Source: Flavobacterium sp. (GTDB lineage Bacteria > Bacteroidota > Bacteroidia > Flavobacteriales > Flavobacteriaceae). Taken from it: a stretch of DNA of 64,000 nt. Each line of letters starts with the position of its first letter. Position 1 is the first letter of the stretch. The stretch lies in contig JADKDN010000004.1 in NCBI GenBank assembly GCA_016718345.1, forward strand, positions 186,001 through 250,000, in the 5' to 3' direction. The position numbers and the translations under genes were made by a program. Below are positions 36,973-46,746 of the stretch, piece after piece. The notes under the pieces are model-generated. The model was given only the letters and a program-made list of their open reading frames with translations. It had not been told where the DNA came from and did not search any database.

Positions 36973-37245
36973 ATGCAACAGTTACAACAATTTTTACCTT
37001 TTATTTTGATGTTCGTGGTTATCTATTTCTTTATGATTAGACCACAACAAAAAAGAGCAAAAGACGAGAAACAATTCGAAGCGAATTTAAAAGTAGGCGA
37101 TAGAATTATTACCAAAAGTGGTCTTCATGGAAAAGTATCTGAATTAGCAGAAACTACTGTGGTTATCGAAACCATGTCGGGCAAATTAAAAATGGAACGT
37201 TCTGCCATTTCAATGGAAATGAGTACAGCGTTGAACAAGAAATAA
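36973..37245 (+). CDS. yajC: Preprotein translocase subunit YajC
   Basis: A 90-residue SecDF-associated protein with one N-terminal membrane span (FLPFILMFVVIYFFMIRPQQ) and the conserved RPQQKRAKDE. The cytoplasmic domain reads VGDRIITKSGLHGKVSELAE, the YajC hallmark. It lies downstream of nusB and ends just before a strong terminator. Intact. Confidence 0.95.
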   Translation: MQQLQQFLPFILMFVVIYFFMIRPQQKRAKDEKQFEANLKVGDRIITKSGLHGKVSELAETTVVIETMSGKLKMERSAISMEMSTALNKK

Positions 37246-37261
37246 TAATGTATTCATTTCA

Positions 37262-37291
37262 AAAAAAGCCTCAATCTCTTGAGGCTTTTTT
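37262..37291. terminator. Bidirectional terminator between yajC and pepT
   Basis: AAAAAAGCCTCAA (37262-37274) pairs exactly with TTGAGGCTTTTTT (37279-37291) around a 4-nt loop. It is 16 bp beyond yajC, and pepT's stop codon (37271-37273) falls within its left arm. Confidence 0.9.
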
Positions 37292-38581
37292 GTTTATTTT
37301 ACTTTTCGGTTTTACACCAGAATCAGTTGGATGTATTGAGAAATCGGATGTCGCAGTTAGCTCGGCGATTTTAATGATAACATCAATAGCTTTTTGCATA
37401 CTTTCTACGGGAACATATTCGTATTTTCCGTGAAAATTATGGCCACCAGCAAAAATATTTGGACAAGGCAATCCCATATAGGATAATCTAGAACCGTCAG
37501 TTCCTCCGCGAATAGGTTTTATAATGGGTTTTATGCCCAGTTCTTTCATAGCTTTTTCAGCCAAATCAACGATGAACTTCACAGGTTTAACCTTTTCTTT
37601 CATGTTGTAATATTGGTCTTTTATTTCGGTGATGACAATGTCTTCACCAAATTGTTTGGCAAATTTTTTATTGAATTTCTTGGTAATATCGTGAATGATT
37701 TCTTTTCTTTTTTTGAATTTTTTGGCACTGTGATCGCGAATAATGAGTTCCAAAACGGTTTCCTCAATACTTCCTGAAAGGTGATGAACATGGAAAAAAC
37801 CCTCGTATCCTTTAGTTTCCTGAGGAATTTCTTTTCTTGGAAGTTCATTAATGAAGTCGTTGGCGATGAGCATTGAATTAATCATTTTTCCTTTGGCATA
37901 TCCCGGATGTACGCTTTTCCCTTTGAACGTAATTTTGGCTCCAGCAGCATTAAAATTTTCATATTCTAATTCGCCTATTTGGCTTCCGTCCATGGTGTAA
38001 GCCCAATCAGCTCCAAACTTTTTAACATCGAATAAATCGGCTCCGCGACCAATTTCCTCATCAGGGGTAAATCCTACTCTAATTTTCCCATGTTTGATTT
38101 GTGGATTTTTAATCAGGTATTCCATTGCTGAAACAATTTCGGTCAGTCCAGCTTTGTCATCGGCTCCAAGCAAAGTAGTTCCGTCAGTAGTGATTAGGGT
38201 TTGTCCTTTGTATTGTACTAAATCTTTGAAATAGTTCGGAGATAAAACAATATTTTTTTCAGCATTCAGGATGATATCGCCACCGTCATAATTTTCTATG
38301 ATTTGTGGTTTTACGTTTGCACCAGTAAAATCTGGAGAAGTATCATAATGGGAAATGAATCCAATAGTTGGAACCTTCTCTTCAATAGTACTAGGTAGAG
38401 TTGCCATAATATAGCCATGACTGTCTTTGGTTACTTCGGTCATTCCAATGGCTTTAAGTTCTTTGTAGAGTAAGTTGGCGAGAACCAATTGTTTTTCTGT
38501 ACTTGGGGTAGTTTCTGAATGCGGGTCAGATTCGGTATCGATGGTAACGTAGCTAATAAAGCGGTTAATAATATGTTGCAT
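37271..38581 (-). CDS. pepT: Peptidase T (tripeptidase)
   Basis: Zinc aminotripeptidase of the M20 family that removes N-terminal residues from tripeptides. In 436 residues it shows the metal-binding and catalytic sites: GFISHYDTSPDFTG (His and Asp), TTLLGADDKAGLTEIVSAME, GFTPDEEIGRGADLFD (catalytic Glu) and GGTDGSRLSYMGLPCPN. The C-terminus extends about 25 residues past the usual end, into the terminator at 37262-37291; a small indel near the end could explain this. Otherwise intact. Confidence 0.95.
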   Translation of the reverse strand: MQHIINRFISYVTIDTESDPHSETTPSTEKQLVLANLLYKELKAIGMTEVTKDSHGYIMATLPSTIEEKVPTIGFISHYDTSPDFTGANVKPQIIENYDGGDIILNAEKNIVLSPNYFKDLVQYKGQTLITTDGTTLLGADDKAGLTEIVSAMEYLIKNPQIKHGKIRVGFTPDEEIGRGADLFDVKKFGADWAYTMDGSQIGELEYENFNAAGAKITFKGKSVHPGYAKGKMINSMLIANDFINELPRKEIPQETKGYEGFFHVHHLSGSIEETVLELIIRDHSAKKFKKRKEIIHDITKKFNKKFAKQFGEDIVITEIKDQYYNMKEKVKPVKFIVDLAEKAMKELGIKPIIKPIRGGTDGSRLSYMGLPCPNIFAGGHNFHGKYEYVPVESMQKAIDVIIKIAELTATSDFSIHPTDSGVKPKSKINKKASRD

Positions 38582-38729
38582 GGTAGAATTTGTTTCAACA
38601 AAGATACAAATAGAATGAATGCAGTAATGCTACGTTTTGAATATTGAAGTTAGAAACTTAAAAAGAATACTCCTACCAAAATTGTTTTTTAGTAAATGGA
38701 ATTAACAGCGTTTAAAATAGGTGATGTGA

Positions 38730-39149
38730 TTAATTTTTATAAAAATTCTTCACATTAGCTAGAATTTGGTTAGGCGACATTTTTGAAGCTGTTTGAACGG
38801 ATTTTAGTTTATGAATATCTATTAACTTTTGGTGGTATATAATGTCTTGTAATTTTGTTTTTGTTTCGGCAGGACCAAAAATAAACAGTTCATCAGATTC
38901 TTTAACTTGAGATAGCACGTTATTCAGGAAAGAATTCAGTTGATTTTTACTACGTTCATTAAATTTTTGTTCATCAAACCCATGTCTATTCCCCGAAAAA
39001 GTACCTTTATGTCCTTCATCATCATGATAAACTTTATTTTCGATACCCGATTTAATTTCGGTTATGTTTTCTTTTCCATCAAAAAGAGTAATAATTATAG
39101 CCTGTGAGGAGTCAATCCAAACTCCTGTTTGTTTTTTCCAGTTTTTCAT
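38730..39149 (-). CDS. Hypothetical protein, possibly eRF1-like
   Basis: A 139-residue soluble protein. It has VWIDSSQAIIITLF near the start and DELFIFGPAETKTKLQDIIY toward the end. The layout (a short strand-Asp start and a FGPAETK loop) resembles bacterial proteins with an eRF1/pelota-like RNase H fold that act near ribosomes or stress responses, but this is a pattern resemblance only. The gene is alone, intact and flanked by AT-rich DNA without a terminator that I can see. Confidence 0.6.
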   Translation of the reverse strand: MKNWKKQTGVWIDSSQAIIITLFDGKENITEIKSGIENKVYHDDEGHKGTFSGNRHGFDEQKFNERSKNQLNSFLNNVLSQVKESDELFIFGPAETKTKLQDIIYHQKLIDIHKLKSVQTASKMSPNQILANVKNFYKN

Positions 39150-39343
39150 GTCTTCTACAATTTAAGTTAAGATTCAATTTGTCTTATAAATTTACCTAAA
39201 GGTAGTGAATTTTGAAATAGGATTCAACAGAGTTTTATTAACTAATTGTTAATTTATTGTTCTTAAAATCAGTTAAATAAGGCTTCTTAAATTTGAAAAA
39301 ACGAATTAATTTTAGGCACTTTTTTTGTTGTAATCTTTAAGAG

Positions 39344-40795
39344 TTAAAATTGGAAATAGATAAATGAACTGCCACTTTCTTGTGCCCAAATTAGCATTAA
39401 AATAAGGCTCGACCACACTAAACCAAGCCAAAACCAAGATAATTTATAGGCAACATCTAAAACTTTTGTATTTCGCATGAACCAATGAAATAGTACCAAT
39501 ATGGGAATGATTATAGAAACTTTGAAGATGGCCAGCGTGGTTAATAAAGCTTTACCATCTCCAACTAAACCAAACATAGATTGTAGTAGCTGCCATGATT
39601 TTCCAAAAGTATCAGCTCGGAAAAATACCCAAGTAATATTGATTAACATAAAAGTAAGCATAGCATAGAAAAAGCTTAACCAAGGATGACGTCGAACCTC
39701 AATTGCATCTGAAGGTTCTTTATGAATATGAGCGGCATTCCGTCTGTCTTTCAAATAGCGTTCAATCCACAAGTAGAGTCCATGCAAACCACCCCAAGCT
39801 ACAAAGGTCCAATTGGCTCCATGCCAAAGACCTCCAAGTAACATGGTTGCCATCAAGGCAAAATAGGTTTTAACTTTTCCATGACGATTACCGCCTAAAG
39901 GAATATAAAGATAATCGCGAAGCCAAGAAGACAAAGTAATATGCCATCGTTTCCAGAAATCCGAAAATCCAATAGCAGCATACGGATAATTAAAGTTTTG
40001 AGGTAAAACAAAACCCAAACACAAGGCAACGCCAATGGCACAAGTAGAATACCCTGCAAAATCTAAAAAGATTTGTCCCGAGAAAGCCAAAACACCAATC
40101 CAAGCATCTAGGGTATGCAGTACATCTTTTGCCTCAAAACGGCATCCGCTGTTGCCGAAAGCATACTATCGGCTAGAACAACTTTCATAAACAATCCTAG
40201 GGTTAGCAGTAATAAGCCATCCGTGAATTGTTTTAATGAAGCTTTACGGGGCGATTCAAACTGTGGTACCAATTGAGGTGGGCGCACTATGGGACCGACA
40301 ACCAAGTGAGGAAAGAATGTGACAAATAGAGAAAAATCTAATAACGATTTTACAGGTTCACTTCTTTTTTGGTACATATCAATAGTGTAGCACAAGGTCG
40401 TAAACGTGTAAAATGAAATTCCAGCAGGTAGTATAATATTTGGCTCTGCAGGATGATAATCAAAACCTAATGATATTACACAAGGCAACAAAATTTTGAA
40501 GTAAAAAAGTACCGTATTTAAAGAAAATGAGCATGCCAAGATTACCAATTAAACTAAGTACTAAGAGCATTTTTTTCTTGTAGTGGTTTTCCTGTGTGTA
40601 AAGTGATTTACCAACATAAAAATCGATAACAGTAGACAACCATAACAATAAAATAAACGGAGGATTCCAAGCGGCATAAAAGATGTAGCTCGCAAATAGT
40701 AAGTTTATTTTTTTAGATTTCCATGATAATGGAAGGTTGTGAAGAAATAGTATTAGAATAAAAAAGACAATGAATGTATAGGAGTTAAATACCAT
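39344..40795 (-). CDS. MBOAT-family O-acyltransferase (AlgI-like), frameshifted
   Basis: Polytopic inner-membrane acyltransferase of the AlgI/DltB group that moves acyl groups to extracytoplasmic polysaccharide or lipid. Three pieces in different frames are colinear: MVFNSYTFIVFFILILFLHN with NLLFASYIFYAAWNPPFILL, LPAGISFYTFTTLCYTIDMY, and FSDFWKRWHITLSSWLRDYL with YIPLGGNRHGKVKTY. The catalytic His lies in LLGGLWHGANWTF. Breaks near 40510 and 40110 look like indels. It is 33 bp downstream of an SGNH-like gene, a common partner arrangement in which the second protein supplies or completes the transfer. Confidence 0.9.
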
Positions 40796-40828
40796 AATGC
40801 GATGATTTAGATAGTATTAATTGGATTG

Positions 40829-41872
40829 CTATTTGGTAGTAGGATTTATTTTCCAACCGTCTACAGTATTGAGGATTTTTACAAATTCTTTAGTAAACGT
40901 TACAGCATCTTTTAATTGCAAATGCGAGAATTCAGGACAATCAAAATGAGCAATTGCAGGATAATCCATGAAATGAATGCCAGGACATTGAGTTTCTGCT
41001 AACAATCGATCCCAATATTTTTCTCTTGGGAAAACTATATTTTCTCCCTGCAAATAGGGACCACTGGAAGGAGTTCTAACAAATAGAACTTGACCACCAC
41101 GCGCTTTGATTTTATCGGTTGCTATTTTAACGGATTTAAAAATGGCGTCCAATTCACTTTTGGGCATTAGAGGTGCTTTTTTACTCATACTTGCAAAAAA
41201 TTGCCAAATGCTTTTTACTTTATTACACTGAACAGTATCAGCAACAAAAGCGGGTGTCATATACATTTGTCTGTCAAAAGTACATCGCTCAAAATCCATG
41301 GGAAATACGGGCATCATAAAAACTCCAGGTCTACTTTTTAACTCCAATTCATCCAATTTCGCATTGAGAGATAAATGGTCTTTATCCAAAAACACAAACA
41401 TGGATTCTAAGGGTTTGTTAATCATAAAACTGGCAAGTTGAGCTGGAGTTTGTTCGTGAAAGTATTTGATATTTTTGTTAGGGTTTTCAGCGTTGTGCGG
41501 AGCGGTAGAAAAAAACAAACCTTCGGTGACATCAACAATTAATTTTCCTTTAAAATTTGGGTCGTTAGCAAGATCTTCTAGAATAGGTCAAGGACAACTT
41601 CCTTCAATGGCCAATTGTACAGCATGAATGTTAGTTATTGAATTCCAAGTTGCGATGTCCAAATCATATTTTATTCGAGAAGAACCAATGAATACAATAG
41701 CTTCATTTGAAGATTCATAGACCATCTCTCTTTTATCTGACCAAAGCGGAGGACCATCATCGTAGGATATTTTTTTGCCGCTACTCCTTAGTCGTAGTTC
41801 CCAAAATCCTACTACAATCAATACAATAATTAATGTAAAAATGGCTGATTTCAAAAGCGATTTTTTTTCCAT
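40829..41872 (-). CDS. Membrane-anchored SGNH-like protein paired with the MBOAT, one frameshift
   Basis: About 345 residues, start at 41872 (MEKKSLLKSAIFTLIIVLIV; the upstream Met adds nine non-family residues) with one N-terminal span. A SGNH-hydrolase-like pattern is seen: FIGSSRIKYDLD (Ser block) early and YPAIAHFDCPEFSHLQLKDA (Asp...His block) late. After AIEGSCP a break near 41590 leads to ILEDLANDPNFKGKLIVDVT and onward in the other frame. Such proteins partner MBOAT acyltransferases and perform the final transfer in alginate-type systems. The acceptor here is unknown. Confidence 0.72.
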
Positions 41873-42116
41873 AGTTTCAGATTGATGTTTTAAAACCAAA
41901 TAAGGTTAAAATCATAAAGTCCTCTAAATTAAGTATTTGTTTATTATTTTGCTTTACCTTAACAAGAAAATTATGAACAATTTTTTTGTTAACAATCACC
42001 AAAAGAGAAAAATAATTTTAAAGAATTAAATATTAAATTCTCAATAAATAAAAACATCTCGAAACTTTACAAATCAGATGGATAATTTTACTTTTGTAAC
42101 ACACAACACAACTAAC

Positions 42117-43136
42117 ATGTACAAACTACTCATTCGTCCAATTCTTTTTAGGTTTGATCCTGAAAAGGTTCATTACCTTACTTTTTCTATAATTAAAAAA
42201 ATAGCAAGGGTTCCTGGATTTTCCGCTTTTATCAATGCTCTATACGAAGTGAATGATAAGCGATTAGAAACAGAAGTTTTTGGATTAAAATTCAAAAATC
42301 CCATTGGTCTGGCTGCAGGTTTTGACAAAGATGCCAAATTATATAAGGAGTTATCTAATTTTGGTTTTGGTTTTATCGAAATAGGTACATTAACCCCAAA
42401 ACCGCAAGAAGGCAATCCAAAAAAGCGATTGTTTCGATTGAAAGAAGATAGCGCTATAATTAACAGAATGGGTTTTAACAACGGAGGTGTGCAACAAGCA
42501 GTTGAGCGGTTAAAAAATAATAAAGGCGTTCTAATTGGAGGAAATATTGGCAAAAACAAAATCACTCCAAATGAAAATGCCACTTCAGATTATGAATTTT
42601 GTTTTGATGTATTGTACAATTATGTTGATTATTTTGTGGTAAACGTAAGCTCCCCAAATACACCCAATCTGCGTGCTTTGCAAGATAAAGAACCATTAAC
42701 ACAGTTGCTTCAAGCTTTGCAAAATAAAAATTGGTTGAAACCCAAACCCAAACCTATTTTATTGAAAATTGCTCCCGATTTAACAGATGAACAACTATTA
42801 GACATCATTGCTATTGTCAAAGAGACTAAAATTGCTGGAGTAATAGCTACCAATACCACTATTTCGCGTGAAGGATTACAATCTGAAAACAAAATAGAAA
42901 CAGGAGGTTTGTCAGGAAAACCATTAACCAAACGCTCCACCGAAGTCATTCGATTTTTATCAGAAAAGAGCAATAAAGCATTTCCAATTATTGGAGTGGG
43001 AGGCATTCATTCTGCCGATGATGCTATTGAAAAGTTGGAAGCTGGAGCGAGCTTAATACAGTTGTATACTGGTTTTATTTATGAAGGGCCAGCACTGGTA
43101 AAAGCAATTAATAAGAAAATTTTGGAAAGATTATAA
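42117..43136 (+). CDS. pyrD: Dihydroorotate dehydrogenase (quinone), class 2
   Basis: Oxidises dihydroorotate to orotate in pyrimidine synthesis, linked to the membrane quinone pool. The start MYKLLIRPILFRFDPEKVHY (42117) is typical of class 2 enzymes, with the N-terminal membrane-associated helices. FMN-site sequences follow: GLAAGFDKDAKLYKELSNFG, NRMGFNNGGVQQA, NVSSPNTPNLRALQ, and NTTISREGLQSENKIETGGL with IGVGGIHSADDAIEKLEAGA. It has 339 residues; the upstream Met at 42078 is less likely. Confidence 0.96.
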   Translation: MYKLLIRPILFRFDPEKVHYLTFSIIKKIARVPGFSAFINALYEVNDKRLETEVFGLKFKNPIGLAAGFDKDAKLYKELSNFGFGFIEIGTLTPKPQEGNPKKRLFRLKEDSAIINRMGFNNGGVQQAVERLKNNKGVLIGGNIGKNKITPNENATSDYEFCFDVLYNYVDYFVVNVSSPNTPNLRALQDKEPLTQLLQALQNKNWLKPKPKPILLKIAPDLTDEQLLDIIAIVKETKIAGVIATNTTISREGLQSENKIETGGLSGKPLTKRSTEVIRFLSEKSNKAFPIIGVGGIHSADDAIEKLEAGASLIQLYTGFIYEGPALVKAINKKILERL

Positions 43137-43206
43137 GTTAACATTTTAAAATTGTACTTAAACCAAATTTCATAAAATCTATTTCTTTAGTTATCTTTGA
43201 TTCGAT

Positions 43207-44069
43207 ATGAAACCGATAAAAATCATTGAATGTCCGCGCGATGCCATGCAAGGTATCAAGCTTTTTATACCTACGGAAAAGAAGGTCGAGTACATTCAAT
43301 CATTATTAAATGTTGGATTTGACACTATAGATTTTGGAAGCTTTGTATCGTCTAAGGCCATTCCTCAAATGCAAGATACTGCTGAAGTTTTAGAGCGGTT
43401 GGATTTGTCTACGACTAAAAGTAAATTATTGGCAATTATTGCCAATACGCAGGGAGCGATTACAGCTTCACACCATACTGATATTCGTTATTTAGGTTTT
43501 CCTTTTTCAATTTCCGAGAATTTTCAGATGCGTAATACGCATAAAACCATAGCAGAATCGTTAATCACTCTACAAGAAATTTTAGAAATCGCCGATAAAA
43601 GCAATAAAGTTCTTGTAGCCTATTTGTCTATGGGTTTTGGGAATCCTTATGGAGACCCTTGGAATGTAGAAATAGTGGGGGAGTGGACAGAAAAATTGGC
43701 AGGTATGGGTGTTAAAATACTTTCACTTTCGGATACTGTAGGAAGTTCAACACCAGACGTTATCTCTTATTTGTTTTCTAATTTAATTCCTAAATACCCA
43801 ACGATAGAATTTGGGCCCATTTGCACACTACACCCGATAAATGGTTTGAAAAAGTGGATGCGGCTTACAAGGCTGGTTGTCGCCGTTTTGACGGAGCAAT
43901 TCAAGGGTTTGGAGGCTGTCCAATGGCGACCAACAAATTAACAGGTAATATGCCTACAGAACAAGTATTGTCTTATTTTAATGAACAAAAGGAAATTACA
44001 AATACCAATTCGCTTCAATTTGAAACAGCATTTAATGTGGCTACAAAATTGTTTAGCGAGTTTCACTAA
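43207..44069 (+). CDS. mvaB: Hydroxymethylglutaryl-CoA lyase, one frameshift
   Basis: Cleaves HMG-CoA to acetoacetate and acetyl-CoA, the last step of leucine breakdown. A TIM-barrel protein of about 286 residues: MKPIKIIECPRDAMQGIKLF has the metal/catalytic RDAMQG motif, FDTIDFGSFVSSKAIPQMQD is next, and LAYLSMGFGNPYGDPWN-type sequence is diagnostic. A one-base break near 43820 joins to HTTPDKWFEKVDAAYKAGCR and FDGAIQGFGGCPMAT, which contains the catalytic Cys. The break is probably an error. It converges with the P-type ATPase gene, 8 bp away. Confidence 0.93.
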
Positions 44070-44077
44070 AAAGTCAT

Positions 44078-46588
44078 TTAAGAGTTGCTTAGTGTTCTGC
44101 TTCGTTGGACTATTTTATAAATTTCAATCCACATTACCGATACAAATCCTACCAAAACACTGAATCCTATTTGGAAAGCATTTACTTTTTCAAACATAAA
44201 AAATTTTAAAAAAATTGGCACAGATAGAAGTAGTGTGGTAATACCAATTGTAATTCCGATAATCATTACAACCAAATTATTTTTATACCGAATAGTGGTG
44301 AATATCGAATAATAAAAAGAACGGTTTTCCAAAGTCAAAAATATATTTGAGGCTATCAAAGTTAGAAAAATGGTCGTTCTTGTGTACTTTTCAGAAAAAT
44401 TCTCTCCAACACAATATTGATATACGAATAGCAACCCCAAAGTGATTAGTAATCCTTGAACGATACTGATGGTTATTTCATTTAAATTAAAAAAGGTAGT
44501 GGTAAGCGGTCTGGGTTTTTGTAACATCAAATTATCTTCCATTGGTTCGTTTTCATAAATGATGGAACAAGTAGGTCCCATAATGATTTCTAAGAATATG
44601 ATATGAACGGGTGAAAAAATATTAGGATATATCCAACCCAAAGCCAACGGTATAAATACGATTAAAATAATGGGAATATGTATTGAAATAATATATTGAA
44701 TGGCTTTTTTTAGATTGATATAAATTTTTCTACCCATAGCAATTGCATCAGTCATTTTTGAAAAATCATCATCAATTAGAATAAGATTGGCAGCTTCTTT
44801 GGCAATTTCAGTTCCTTTTTTGCCCATTGCTATTCCGATGTGAGCCGATTTTAAAGCTGGACCATCATTTACTCCATCACCAGTCATCGCCACGATTTGG
44901 TTGTTGTCTTTTAAGGCTTTAATAATTTTGAGTTTAGCCTCAGGAAACATTCGAGTAAAGATGGCCGTTTCCATCACTTTTTTATCAAGTGTTGCATCAT
45001 TCATTTCCATTAGTTCATCGCCTTTCATTATTTTATTGGCATGTTTAAAACCAATTCTATTGGCAATTGTTGAGGTAGTTTCTGAATTATCTCCAGTAAC
45101 GATTTTCACTTGTATATCGGCATTGTAGAAGGTTTCAAATACCGATTTTATATTTTCTTTTGGTGGATCATAAAAAGCAACCAAACCTTTAAATTTAAAA
45201 ACGAATTCATGCTGGGTTTTTGGATATTCTGCCCCTGAAAATTCAGCAAGACCTATCCCAAGAACACGAAAACCCTCCAAAGCCATAGTTTCCATAGCGG
45301 CTAAAATTTGCTTTTTTTCTTTTTCAGATAGATGAGAACAGGCTATAATAGCTTCTGGAGCCCCTTTGGCAGCAATAATTCGTGCACCACTTTTATTTTC
45401 GAAGATGTGAGTCATCATGGGTGGTTTTCCACTTAGTGGATATTCATGAACTATTTTAAAATCAGGTCGTTCATCTTTTGGTGACAATTGTCCATAGGCT
45501 TCGTTCAATGCAATTTCCATAGCATCAAAAGGAATGGGTTCGCTTGACCACATCGACAGACTCAATAACTCCAATTCCTCTGGACTAATTTTATCTTTTA
45601 CGTTTGAAATAGTATCTTTTGAAAACAAATACCATTGCGCCAACTCCATTTTATTTTCAGTAATAGTTCCTGTTTTATCTGTGCATATTACGGTTGCGCT
45701 CCCCAGAGTTTCAACGGTTTTAGTTTGTTTTACAATAATTCCCATCTTCATCAATCGCCACGCACCAAGAGCCATAAATGTAGTGAAGGCAACAGGAATT
45801 TCTTCTGGGATAACACTCATTGCTAGGGTTAAAGCTTTTAGCAAACTGTCTAGAATAATTCTGGAGTTATAGTAGTTAATGCCCCACACAATGAAAAATA
45901 TAGATAAACCAATGAGTGACATTTTTTTTACAAAATTTCCAATCTGAATTTGTAATGGTGTTTTTTCTTCGGTGATGTTAGCCAAACTATTTCCTATTTT
46001 TCCCAGTTCGGTTTGTTTTCCAATAGCAGTTACTTTACATATTGCCAAACCACTAGCTACAATGGTTCCCTGATAAACGAGCTTGTTTTCTGTTTTTTCA
46101 TTTTTAAAAACAGATAAAGATTCACCAGTTAAAATTGATTCGTTTACTGAAAAATCATTCGATTGAAGAATGATGCCGTCAGCAGGTATAAAAGTGCCTT
46201 CTTCTGTTTGTATTAAATCACCAAGAACGATTTCCTCACTAGGAACTTCTTGTACTTTACCCTCACGAATAACTTTACTTTTGGGTTGGCTTAATTTTTT
46301 TAATGATTCAATGGCATTTCTACTTCGAGATTCTTGGTATAACGAAATGGCAGATACCAATACGATTGCAGCGGTCATGAAAATTCCGTCACCATATTCA
46401 CCCGTAATAAAATAAATACTTGTTGCAGTTAAAAGGAGTAAAAACATAGGCTCCTTAATCATGTCAATCAAGGAGGCGATTAAATTGTTTTTATTTTGAT
46501 GTTCAAGTGAGTTGGTTCCGTTTTCCATTCTTGACAGTACAACATCACTTTCAGTAAGACCTAAAAAAGATTCGTGTTGTGGTGTCAT
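44078..46588 (-). CDS. Cation-translocating P-type ATPase (type II, Ca2+-like)
   Basis: An 836-residue inner-membrane pump. The actuator motif TGES is at about 155-158, the phosphorylation site DKTGTIT at D304, M4 has PEEIPV (261-266), and the hinge is MTGDGVNDGPALK. N-terminal cytoplasmic and C-terminal membrane helices (10 spans in all) follow the type II layout. PEE-IP is close to the PEGLP motif of Ca2+ pumps, so calcium or a related divalent cation is likely, but specificity is not fixed by sequence. The frame is intact. Confidence 0.93.
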   Translation of the reverse strand: MTPQHESFLGLTESDVVLSRMENGTNSLEHQNKNNLIASLIDMIKEPMFLLLLTATSIYFITGEYGDGIFMTAAIVLVSAISLYQESRSRNAIESLKKLSQPKSKVIREGKVQEVPSEEIVLGDLIQTEEGTFIPADGIILQSNDFSVNESILTGESLSVFKNEKTENKLVYQGTIVASGLAICKVTAIGKQTELGKIGNSLANITEEKTPLQIQIGNFVKKMSLIGLSIFFIVWGINYYNSRIILDSLLKALTLAMSVIPEEIPVAFTTFMALGAWRLMKMGIIVKQTKTVETLGSATVICTDKTGTITENKMELAQWYLFSKDTISNVKDKISPEELELLSLSMWSSEPIPFDAMEIALNEAYGQLSPKDERPDFKIVHEYPLSGKPPMMTHIFENKSGARIIAAKGAPEAIIACSHLSEKEKKQILAAMETMALEGFRVLGIGLAEFSGAEYPKTQHEFVFKFKGLVAFYDPPKENIKSVFETFYNADIQVKIVTGDNSETTSTIANRIGFKHANKIMKGDELMEMNDATLDKKVMETAIFTRMFPEAKLKIIKALKDNNQIVAMTGDGVNDGPALKSAHIGIAMGKKGTEIAKEAANLILIDDDFSKMTDAIAMGRKIYINLKKAIQYIISIHIPIILIVFIPLALGWIYPNIFSPVHIIFLEIIMGPTCSIIYENEPMEDNLMLQKPRPLTTTFFNLNEITISIVQGLLITLGLLFVYQYCVGENFSEKYTRTTIFLTLIASNIFLTLENRSFYYSIFTTIRYKNNLVVMIIGITIGITTLLLSVPIFLKFFMFEKVNAFQIGFSVLVGFVSVMWIEIYKIVQRSRTLSNS

Positions 46589-46746
46589 AAGAATGAATTT
46601 TAGTTACAGTTCCATATGAAGTAACAAGGCAAAATTATAGCAATACTATATATACTGCAATTTAATCATTTTTGGTGAAATTAAGGTGCTTTATTGTTTA
46701 AGATTATCTAAATTTGCATGCAATTTAACTACAACTACAAATTGCA

